64,000 nucleotides of DNA, from assembly GCF_963678635.1 (NCBI RefSeq), contig NC_087064.1:75170213-75234212 (forward strand), read 5' to 3'. Positions within the stretch are counted from its first letter, which is position 1; the number at the start of each line of letters is the position of its first letter. Shown piece by piece: positions 21,901-33,900 of the stretch. The notes beneath the pieces are model-generated. The model saw only the letters and a list, made by a program, of their open reading frames with translations. It was not told where the DNA came from and searched no databases. The stretch comes from Symsagittifera roscoffensis. Lineage: Eukaryota > Xenacoelomorpha > Acoela > Convolutidae. The position numbers were made by a program, and so were the translations under genes.

Positions 21901-24900
21901 TTTCAATAACACCGGTTAGTGTATTGTGTAGTAATTGCTAGCGGTACCTTGGTTCACAATGAATTCGAATTTTGTAGTGTCTCTTGCACACTTAGCTTGG
22001 TGGTAGTGGATACGCTTGGGACGGCAAAGGTCGTGGGTTCAAATCTGACCAAAACATTTTCGGTCTATTATTTATCTGATTATGGTTTGTCGGCTTAGTT
22101 GCTACATCTGAGGATCGTTTATTTTAGCTGTAAACAATTTTCTTTGCACATGGTTTAAGCATTTAAAAACTCCGACGGAATCTAAGTTTGCTTTTCTTTT
22201 GTTGTAATTTTACAAGCTCGATTCGTTAAAATTTCACTCTTTTTTTTATTTTTTTTCCGTCTTTTTTATCGGCTTAGTATTTTTTGGCTTCATTAATGTT
22301 GATTTCGTGGCCTCTTATTGCATCGCTACGTCCGAAAAAAGTTTATATTTAATAAAGTTTATCATTTTTATAAGTTAAGATTTATTTGCTTTTATTTTCG
22401 TCATGAAGGGTTTCTGCTTATTTTTTTCGGCTTTGTTACCGCTTGGTTATTATAAATTCAAATCCGATCACTCATGTATTGGAATCAATTTTCTATGACA
22501 AGACTGCCCGAGTTGGGAGTGGGGCTTAATAGGAAAACGTGAAGCATGAATGTCACGGAAAACGTGAATGACTTCTAGTTTCAAAAATGGATTTTCATTT
22601 TCTGAATTCCCAGCGGAATGCAAAAAAATACATTCTTATACAGTTTTCTTCTAAAAAGGATAAATCTGGGAAAAAACTGTCAACCAAATACTTCTTGAAA
22701 TTCAAAGAGCTTTAACGTGATACACATTGTTCACCGAAAGTTGAAAAAAGTTCAAATGTTTTAATTACGTGTTTTTTGGGTTTCATTGAGTTTTTCACAT
22801 TTTGTCAACTATCTGTTGGCTATGTTGAATATGCAATTTTAGCGCTATGTTTGTTTTTTTAGGGGAAATTTTAGAGTGGCTATTTTAAATATGAATTTGC
22901 AGAAGGCGGACTTAACAAATGTTGTTTTGACCGTTTCACGGCGTTTCATTTCTTTTTTTTTCCAGATGTCATCTACAGCAACAACATTGCGCAAACTGCC
23001 CGTGTTCCTGAACAACTTTCTCCAAGTTTCGGAGGCATTCAGATCTTACCTGAAACTGAAAAATCCAAATGCTTTCGAACAAGGAGTTTCAGTACTGGAC
23101 GTGGTAAGTCACCATTCGGGTCAAGTTCTTCGGTATAAACATGCAATTTTGGACCTTAATTAACTTTTTGGAAAAATGGGCATATTGCTGAATAAATCGA
23201 TCACTGGCCGAATAAGAAGAAAATTTGAAGAGTAAAATTGTCGTTATTTTTTAGAATGTCTGTTTTTCAAAAACTGTTGAACTTTGTTTCAGGTCACCTT
23301 CCTCAATGTTGAATTCAACGGAACTGAGCCAAATATTGAAGATCTGCGGAAGACGTACCCGGTTAGAACATTAAAAATTAGATTTACGAAAATTTAGGTT
23401 TACTTGCGATATAATGCTCTGAAAAGTAGGGAGACAATTCGTAACAAGCGACAATTCGTTACAAGGCATTGAGAGTACAATACGCTCGCTCCGCTGCGCT
23501 TACATCCGGAACGAGAGGAATACTGCGCGTGAATCAGTGTTCCACGGCTCAATCTACTGTTACGAATGGTCGCTTGTTACGAATTGTCGCCTGTTACGAA
23601 TTGTCACCTCTACGAATTGTCGCCACACGGCTTTGAAATAATGTCTGGAACATGTTTGATAATCTTACTGATTGCAGCAAGTTTAAAATTCAAACAGATT
23701 TGAACTCCCGCTAAGCATCGAATAGTTCGTAATTTTTCGTCTTCCCTGTCAACTGGTTATTTTGATGCAAAGTGATTAATATGAGTTCATCTGCTTGAAT
23801 TTGGACAAAGTAATCAGAGTTTAATCATTAGATAAAGGTGCACTTTTGCAGGGACTGACCGTGGTATGTATTCTGCACTTAACAACAAGGCGTTTGGCTG
23901 GTGTTTTCGCTAACATGGTTCTTAATGACTCTCAAATAATTTGTTGATTTTAAAAATCAAATCTAAAAGCTGGATCGTGGTTGTTCATGTTTTGGCTGGG
24001 CATTGATTGAAGTCATCTAGTTGGACTGAGCGTCAGTTAAAAGAGCGGTGTATGGTTCAATGTTTGACTCATGATCATGACTGCATCTCAGTATCTCCCA
24101 TCGCATGAGCTATGGGTCCTCGAAATGCTAAATGAAACTACAATGTTTGAAAGTTGGGTTTTGTTCACAATATCCCCTGCGTATGTCATTGATACATTGT
24201 GGAATTACCAGAGAATTACTGAAGAATAAAAAATGCGGAGACGAATGGGATTTTATGTGTTCGCATAGAGACTAAGGTGTATTTTTTTCGCTGACATAAG
24301 CAACGGCTCGTTTTAGGTAGCAGACTAAATAGCAGTAAAAAACCATTTGATCTAGCTATCTCAAAATGAGTAAAAGTATTCCTGAAATATTTCTTAAGAA
24401 GATTTTATGAATATATTCATTTGTTTTTATTCAGTATTGAATGTATGTTGCTGTAGTCTGTTTCCGCTCATCGTACCATGCACAAAAATTGGCACAAATT
24501 TGAAAATATTTATTTTAAGAATCGACGAAGTCTTGTTTTTCAGTTCAGCCTTTTATATATTCGTGATCATTTTTTTCTTTAAGGTCCTAAAATGCTCTAG
24601 TAGCTGCGGAAAGTGAAATCATTCATACTATTGCGTTTAAGAATGACCTTAGGTATAAATAAATTTTTTGAGTTCAATTCAAGTTCAGTTGCTAAAAGTT
24701 AGGCAACATTCGCTCTCCAATTACGAAAGAGGAAATGGCGCAAAAAAACGTGATCGATTTTTAATTTCGGAAAATGGATATTAATTTTCTAAGGTTTCCC
24801 AGCTGATCAAAATTTTTTTTACCAAACCATACAGTTTTCTGTAATTTAGTTAATTGTATCAAAAAACTGTCAATCGTAATTTGTTCTTGAAATTCAAAGA

Positions 24901-27900
24901 GCTCCAATTCTATATATTTTTTCTTTGTTATTAGAAAGTTGAAGTTTCAAAAAAAAAACAACTACGTTTTTTTCTGTTTCTTTGGATTCATTGACTCTTT
25001 TCATTGACTCTTTTCCAACTGTCTATTGGCTATGTTTTAAAAATGAAGTGGGAAGTTTGTGCTATTTGCACAGCGACTGGTTACATTTGTCTTATTATGA
25101 TATTGATATGCAGAATTTTGTATTATGATATTGATTTGCAGAATTTCGTCTAAAAAAATTTAAAAACTGTTTTATAGCCTAATGGCATATTTTGCCATAA
25201 AGAGCTACCAGAAGATATTTAAAAGTTCAAAAAATTTTCAATGTGCTCTTTACGAAAAAGCTTGTGAAGTTGATGTACTTGGAATTAAGTTTTTTTGGCT
25301 TTAAGTTTTTTGAAAAAGTCAGTTCTCTTAATAGTATTTTATCCTAAAACTCTCTCTTAAATGTTTGAGTTTTTGATTGTTTTATTCAGTATTGAATTAC
25401 GCCTGGTTTACCAATGTATGTAGCTGTAGTCTGTTTCCGCTCATCGTAACATGCACAAAAATCGGCACAAATTTGAAAAATTTTATTTTAAGAATCGATG
25501 AGTCCTTGTTTTTCAGTTCAGACTTTTATATATTCGTGATCATTTTTTTCTTTAAGGTCCTAAAATGCTCTAGTAGCTGCGGAAAGTGAAATCATTCATA
25601 TTATTGCATTTATGACTTACCTTAGGTATATATAAACTTTTTGAGTTCAATTCAAGTTCAATTGCTAAAAGTTAGGCAAAATTCGCTCAGTAATTGCGAA
25701 AGAGGAAATGGCGCAAAAAACGTGATCGATTTTTAATTTCGAAAGTGGATATTATTTTTCTAAGATTTCTCAGCTGATTAAATTTTTTTAACCAAACACT
25801 ACAGTTTTCTGTAATTTAGTTAATTGCATCAAAAAACTGTCAATCGTAATTTGTTCTTGAAATTCGAAGAGCTCCAAGTCTATACATTTTTTCTTTGTAA
25901 TTCGAAAGATGAAGTTTCAAAAAAAAACTCAGTTTTTTTTCTGTTTCTTTGCATTCATTAACTCTTTTCCAGCTATCTGTTGGCTATGTTTTAAAAATGA
26001 AAGGGGAACTTTGTGCTACTTGCAGAGCAACTGGTTATATTTGCCTTATTATGATATTGATTTGACGAATTTCGTCTTAAAAAAAATAAAAAACTGTTTC
26101 ATAGCCTGATGCCATATTGTGCCCTAAAGAACAAACAGAAGATATTTAAAAGTTTTAAAGATTTTCAAGGTGAACTGTACGAGAAGGCATTTGTGAAGTT
26201 GATGTACTCGGAATTAAGTTTTTTTTTTGGCATTAAGCTTACTGAAAAAGTCAGTTCTCTTAATAGTATATTCTCCGTCACTAAAATAACTTGCTAAGCC
26301 TGATTGTTGTTGCCGCCATTCTGTTCAATTACCAATTAGCTTGATCAAATTTAAACGCTGATTTAAAAAAGTTGGATCAAAGATAAACGCCTGATTTTTT
26401 GCAATCTGGAATTTTTGTGAGAAAAGTTTGATCTATTGATCTTGAAAAAGTTTCGTGTTTTCGAAATTAAAATGTATTTTGTCCTGGATTTTTTTTGTGA
26501 TATCCTAGCTGCATTTAATTTGTCAGAAGAGTCTTTGAATCATCATCAATAACAAAACAGATTTTTTTTCATATTCAATTTAAAGTTTAAACATGTTAAA
26601 ATCCTTTTTTATCATTTATTTCCTGCCAGTCGTTCGAAACTCTGCTTCTCCTGTGTGAAAAATTTTTCATGATGTGTTGATAGCGGGCTATCTCGAAGTT
26701 CAATTTTGTATCGTATGAGGCTTGGCGATTTGATTTGATCCTTAAGTGCGTCGGTTTTGTTTTGTGTAGAACTTCCTGAAGATGCTGGACGTGTTCGATC
26801 GTGCCGCGTGTGCCATGAAGTTGATGTTAAGAGACAGGGATTTGGACGTGTTCGAGGGAGTCGCAACTGAGAGTGAGGCAGTGCACTTGCTAGCCAATGG
26901 AGATGCGGCCAGAGAGGGAAACAGAATTCTGGCAGGTTCGAAGCATTCTGGTTTGATGCAAAATGCAACTAAACAAAAAGATGAAATAAACCAAGAGGGT
27001 TGTAAGCTAGCCGCGTCGTGGTTCAAACTCGCTCCCTTCGTTGAAGTCAGAGGCTCTTTTAAATTCATTTTTTTGTTTGTGCTGTGTTGCAAGTGATGCA
27101 AAGCTCCGCTTCATCTCTGTGTAATTGATGGATCATTCGGGTTGTGTATTTTAGTATGTAGCATAGAGCTGAAAAACAAAACGTGGAGAAGAGAGCCGGT
27201 TGCAGTGTAAATTCCACAGAATGTTCCGGTAACCGCGCCTGTCATTCAAATGAAAAATATACAAAAAGAAAATTGAAAATTTTTTAAACTATTGAATAGA
27301 AGTACCTAAATTACTGAAATAGATTGGTATCTATCTATTATATATTTAAATGCGGGCTTCACTATCTCGCCATGTTTAAGCGTTTTCAACGTATTATTTT
27401 TGCATGTGTAGCAAAAGAATTTTTTCATGTTTAAGCTATATCATATACTGCAATGCTTAAGAAAAATTTTCAATTAGTTTTCCGCGAGGTCATTAATTTT
27501 TCAGTATTTTTTTCGAGGGCAAATTAGGTCTGTCTGTCTGTCAGTATACCTGCTTTTTTAATTAATTTGATCATGTCTGTCTACCCGTCGCCTAATTTTT
27601 TAACTTTCATCCTTTCTGTTATATATTTAAATGCGGGCTTCAATATCTCGTCTTGTTTAAGTTTTTTCAACGTAATATTTTTGCATGTTTAACAAGAATT
27701 TTTTGTATGTTTAAGCTATGTCGTATATAGCAATAGTTAAGATTTTTTTTTCGACTTTCCAGTTTAAATTCAGTGTTTATTTCATCAAGTTTGAAATTAG
27801 CAATCAAATACTGGGACTTTGTCAGGGTTTTCCCAGCTTTTGCGATTCTGGTCTCCATATATGAATTACCAAGTCCTTTTAGTCTCCGAGATACGACAAT

Positions 27901-30900
27901 TTTCAAGATTTTTCAAAAATTTCAAGATTTTTTTTTATTTCCCAATTTATGAAATTTTTGCCCTATAGTTGGGTGCTGTCAGGGTACTCTCAGAAGTTGC
28001 GAATCTTGTCTCCAAATCTCACTTCTCAAACCCTTGTAGTTTTCGAGATATGACGTTTTTATGATTTTTCAAAAATTGTCAAACAAAACTTGGATTTTAT
28101 GAAAGTTTCAAATGTTTTAAGATCTCAATCCTTTTGTTGGAAACGATGAGGGTACTCCCAGGGGATGCAATTTTTTCCGATTTAGAGTATTTTCAGGGGT
28201 TGCCCAAATTTCATGAGTGCCCAAATTTTGTTAGTAATCCAGATACGACGTTGTTTGATTTTTTCAAAAAAGTTTCCGAAAACATAGATTAAATTTTTTT
28301 TTCGAAATTTCTTTTTTTTCGAGTTTCCGATGTGAAATTTTTTAGTTCATTTTAAATTTTAACTTCACAAAATTTTATGATTTTTCAAAATTTGGTTTTA
28401 AAATATTTTATTATAAACTTTGCAAAATTTTTTATTACGAACCCTGAAATTGGTTGCTGTCAGTGTTCACTGTAAGGATGCAGATCTTCTTTCCACTATA
28501 TGCGGTTTCTTATGAGTTGTTAAAAATTCGAAGCACCGGAGGTGCATTACACGCTGAAAAACGAAAAGAAATGACTACTTTTTGAATGCGAGTCACAACT
28601 GAAATGGCTGTAATATGATATACTTTTGACCCAGTTCATCTTTTTGTTTGGTTTGAAAGAATAAAACTATATAAAAAGATAAGCAAAAAGTAAATAAAAG
28701 GAGTTGTAGAATTTTGTGCCTTTAGTTGAGACTAGACTATATTGATGATATAGTTTATTAATACAGTATATTGAGATCATGTTCTACGACATTCTGCAAA
28801 GCATTTATTTCAAAGGCTTTTAAGTATTTCTGATGACAAAGATTGTTTTGAGAAGTTTTTTTTTGCTGAAAAGTATATGTATTTTTGAAAAGGTGTTCTT
28901 TTTAGTGATTGTGTTTGACGTGGACGAGCAGGGTAGAATTGGGTCACATGTAAGCTACAAAATCAGACAGTCGCAGAGTGAAACAGCCGATACCCGATTC
29001 GTCAGATCATCATACTGGTAACCCAATTTATATTTATATAACTCATCATCTACTAGATTATTCATGCCTTAAATAGGAGAGGTTGTATGAAAAAATATCG
29101 GTCAGATCATCCTAAGGTTGCTTGCACTTTTTCATATCTCATAACCCTAAGTAAACAATCATGATATCCCATTCACTGCAGTAGTATTGAATTTTTTTTT
29201 CTGATTCAATGTATCCAATAGATCGTGAAACATAAACGACTTTTAATTGGTTCGACCATGTACGCGTGACTAATTCACGTTAATGTAGGCACTTCCAGAA
29301 GCGCGTTCATTTCAAGTTTAGCCAGGTTTATGTATAAATTCGGAGTCGTTGTTCTAGTCACCGAGAAAAAATATTGAAACTATTAAGAGTAATGAACGTA
29401 GTTTTTAGAATTTTTTTGCGGTTTGACTTTTGATTTCTTTTTAAATTCAGTTCATTTTCTTTGTCAAAAGGAAGTCAAACTTTTAAATCGAACAGCAATA
29501 GTGTAAAGGTCACGACGAACGTGACCTAATTCCACTTGAAAGTGGGTTTTAATTTCAGAATTTTTCAGTTTGCTATTGATCCAGTTTTCTCCAGTTGATT
29601 TGATTTCATTCAGTTATAAATTGTTCTTGAAATTCAAAGAGCTTTAAGGGCAAATATTTTTTCTTCAACATTTGAAAGTTGAAGTTCAGACTCCGTTACA
29701 AGTCGCGATGTTTTCTTTCAGGAGAAGGCTTAAATTTAGTTTTTCTCGGTTTATCCGACTGTCCGTTGGCTATGTTTTCTTGATCTAGTACAGGAATCGT
29801 TATTTCTATGCTATTTATATTATCATGTGGATTTTTGTGCTTATTGCATTTTATTTCACGAGTATTTTTTACGCTGTGCCAATTGATTTTTTAAATGTTT
29901 TATATGGCATATGTTTTTCTTAAGTGATAAAGATTAATTGTCCTTATTACAGTGAAGTATTGGTTTCAACAGGTACCCGGGAACTGACACTCATGGACTG
30001 AATGAGAACAACTACTACACGTATGGATTCCTCTGGGTGCAAGATCTAGTTGATAGAGCCATCATCAACTTCCAGACGGGCAGAAGCGTCGAGGCACCAG
30101 GTCTATACATCCAGAAGTTCCCCGCCCCCTGCTATGACAATGACGTGTTTGCAGAAGTTATAGAACATGGTATGCCTCTGTTCATGCTACTGTCCTGGAT
30201 ATATTTTTCCAGTGTGTTGGTGAATGCGGTGGCCAAGGAAAAGGAAACACGTCTGAAAGAGGTAAGATCGTTTCATGTCTGGCATGTTTACTCAAAATCA
30301 GTTTGGAAAAAAGATAATAATCATGTCATGTTTAAATTAAGTTGATGTTAACCGTATTTTATAACCAATCACACAGCTAAATCGTCCAAAATTAGATTTT
30401 GACACAAGCTTGGTATTTAATTACACTCGCGCAGCGTAGTGTAATACTACAATGTAACTTTTTCCCAATCTAAGTAGAAAATATTGATGCTGCTTTTGGT
30501 GGCACCTTTATTTTCTCAAAAGTGGTGGAACAACCGATAGAAAGACCGGCTATTCTCTTATGTGCCGCATATTCCGCTAGTCTCTTTTGCCTTATACGAC
30601 GGCCTTCGAAAACTTCAGTGGGGGAAATTGTTTTGCTTGCCAAGTATTTGAATACAACTTCATTTTCCTAAAAATTATGCTGCAAAATCAATTCAATCAA
30701 AAAACATGCTAAGGTAGTCTCTCGTACATTAGATGCTACGCGCATATATTATTAGAAACAGACATTTGGCCTTAGAAAATGTCAAATCTGAGATCAAAAA
30801 TTTCCATCGAAAGAAAAGTTGGCAGTAATTTTGTCTGCGTAAGCAGCTATGCACTAATTTTTTTTGTAGAAAATTAGTTTTAGTTCAGAAAAAAATCTGT

Positions 30901-33900
30901 TTTTAAGACTAGATGAACGTAGTCCAGACTCTTATATAAGTCGTGGTGTTTTTTTGAAAAGTCTTATAATTTTTTAGGCTCAGCTTTACGTTTTCGCTGT
31001 TTGTCTTTTGATTTCTTGAAGTTCGAAATTCCAATATCGAGCAGCGAAAGTGTAAAGGTCACCAATAAAAAATTTACGTATTGATCTATTTTTCTTAATT
31101 GAGTTAATATTCTTTTAAAATTGCCGATCATGAATTGTTCTCGAAATTCAAAGAGCTTTATTTTTTTTCTCTGACTTTCGAAAAATGAACTTTCTAAAAA
31201 AACAATTTTTGAGTTCATTGGCTCTCTTTCAACTGTCTGTTGGCTATATTGTTTATAATAGCTATAATAGATTGAGAAAACGCAGTTTTTTCAGTTCAGC
31301 AGACCACTATGAGCCAAAATTTTCAGACCGATTTTTGTGGACACTACCGTTTTTTTAGTTATCTTTTTGAACCCAAATCAACAGTGAGAGCTATGATATG
31401 ATACTAGGCACTATCTAGGATTTTCTCGAGTGTAGTGGGCTGATTTTTCAAATTCTTTTAGTTGATTTTATAAGTTGATTTTCCAAGCTGCACCAAAACT
31501 AAAGTGAATTTTTTCTGCTATTTTAAAAAACGGGCCGAAAGTGCCGTTTTTGGTCATTATTTTTGAAATTTTTGACTAAAAAGTTAAGGCTTTTCATCCT
31601 CAAGGGAAAGTACCAACATACGAGCTGTTTAGATCTTTGCGAAGTACCGCTGTTTTTCCCCTGGTAAAGATATACATGCAATATTCTTGTCTGGGTAAGG
31701 TTGCTTCACGGATCATGGTGGGCCTCGAACATCTGACCTTTCGATTGAGAGGCGGAGTCATAACCAATTTACCGCTGCTACCCAAAGTTGCCTTTTAGCA
31801 CGCTCTTTCAAAGTAATAAGTGTCGGTCGACTTAAAATGGATGTAGTAAGGGGTCAGGGGTTCGAATCGCTGCGGGGTAAAGAAAGAGACGTCCAGTTTC
31901 CCCACCTCCTCGAATCCGCTACTGACACTGCACTCGAGCACATGCGAGCTCGCTTTGAGTTCCTGAAATCGCGAAGGAAAAATCCTCCATAGAAAAAAAA
32001 CCATTCTCCTTGAGAGTAGTCGTAACGATGAAGCCAAATTTGATTTCGTGGCCAAGGTTCGAGTCTTTCTTTCAAGAGCCTCAGACTTAAGAGCTGTTAT
32101 GGTGAAATAGATTTCATAATTATTGCTTTAGAGATCTGAAAACCAACCAATTGTAGGTTGAAAAGGTTAGTTAGCAATCACATCAGTTGTGTTCTGCTTT
32201 TAGAGATAACAAAAAAAATTAAATTGGAATATTTCAAGCTGGAACTGGGAACTGTTGCTTATCAAGTTGTGAAACTTCTTTTCTATCCTAAATTAACCGT
32301 TTTTTATCTGCCTAATTATTTCAAAGTATCTTTTTGTGCTGTCCACAAAGAATAGGTAGTTTAAGATTGTTATAAAGATTGCGTCGAATTCATTAGATGA
32401 GTATGAAATTCTTTGTGGGACGGCAATTCACAATGCTTGAAGTGAACATGTGCTGTTTCCTTCCGCTTCTAACTTAATCTCACCTATATTGCGCAATTTT
32501 GTCTCGAAAGTAGAAATAGTGAACTAATTACACAAGCCAGTTTAACGCCTAGCGTTATATGTTCAGTCTCCTTTTCCTATTGTTCTCGCATTTTTTTTGA
32601 TGTCAAGTTTTTGAAATATTAGTTTTCGATGGCTCCGCGCGATCTCTCCACTTATCTATGATGTTCAACGCGTAAGAGCGATGAATCATTCCAAATCACG
32701 CTGCTTTTGTTTAAATTATCGTTTCATATTGAATTGAGGCAATCTAATTGTGGTCCCAATAATTTCCCTAGAATCTCAAATTAAAGTTTAGTTCTGGTTT
32801 TTGATGAAAAATACGGATTTTTTTGTTTTTGTTGTTTTTCTTCAAAAATTGTTCTACAATTTGCATATTTTACAATGACTGCTGAAAATGCCAAAGCTTT
32901 ACTTTTTCGCTCAGATTCTTGTATCACACCACGCCGAAAAAACGACACTAATTTAAAAAAAAAACAAATTTTGTTGTAATTTTTTAAACTGGTCGGAACA
33001 TAATTCTGTGTTACTTGCACAGTAACCGGCTATCCTTGTTGTTCCGACCATTGAAATTGGGGAGGAACTTTGTATTCGGGTGTTTTGGTTTTTTTTGGTT
33101 TTCACGCAAAATCATCTACCAAAAATAATGATCGGACTGGGCTGAGTGATATATCATATGAAAGCCCTCTTAGTCGTGATTCGAACCACTTAAAAAGTTT
33201 CCAAAAGGCTTCCCAGTGTTGAGAAAAATCGGTTTGAAATTCTCAAGTTTTTTCCCTTAATTCGAGCGAATGAAGCAAGCGAGCAGGCTTACAACAGCTT
33301 AATTAGGAGAAATTTAAAACTTAAGCTCTAAAAACTTAATTTTAAGCAAGTAAAATTAATTCTTGGAGTTTTGTAGCTCCACTCTGGAAACCAAAAACTT
33401 CGAAAAATTGGAATTTTTCTGCAAAAAAATAGAGCAAAAAGTGAAATCTTTTGAATTTTTTTATTTTTGTTTTTCTAGTCAATTTTCTAAAAAAATGTTT
33501 GTGTCTTATTTGCCTGTATTATTATGAGTGTCCAATATGTCTAAAATATAGTTTTTCATCAGTTTTTTTTATCATCCCATGCAGAAAAACTAATTTAAAA
33601 AAAGCTTTATCTTCTTGTTTTTTTGACGACTATGATCGGAACATTCTGTGCAACATGCACAGTAACCGCCATCCTTGTTCAAATTTTTTCACGTTCGAAT
33701 GAATGTTTTTATGGATCGCTTTCTGATTTATAAAAAAAATACTTGGATAAATATTAAATTATTTAGCTAATTGAAAGCAAAACTAAGCTGTCGGGGTGAA
33801 AACGTGGAAATGGCGGCAAAATCAAGCATGACTTCAAACTGTTTTAATTTTAGATTACCATCGGAATAAAAGCTAACATATTGGTCCATTTCTTCCGAGA

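Noticed and set aside
26612..27101. Two minus-strand frames of about 118 codons opposite ABCA exon 9
   Set aside because: Antisense shadows of a GC-richer exon; the exon itself is supported by phase and splice sites.
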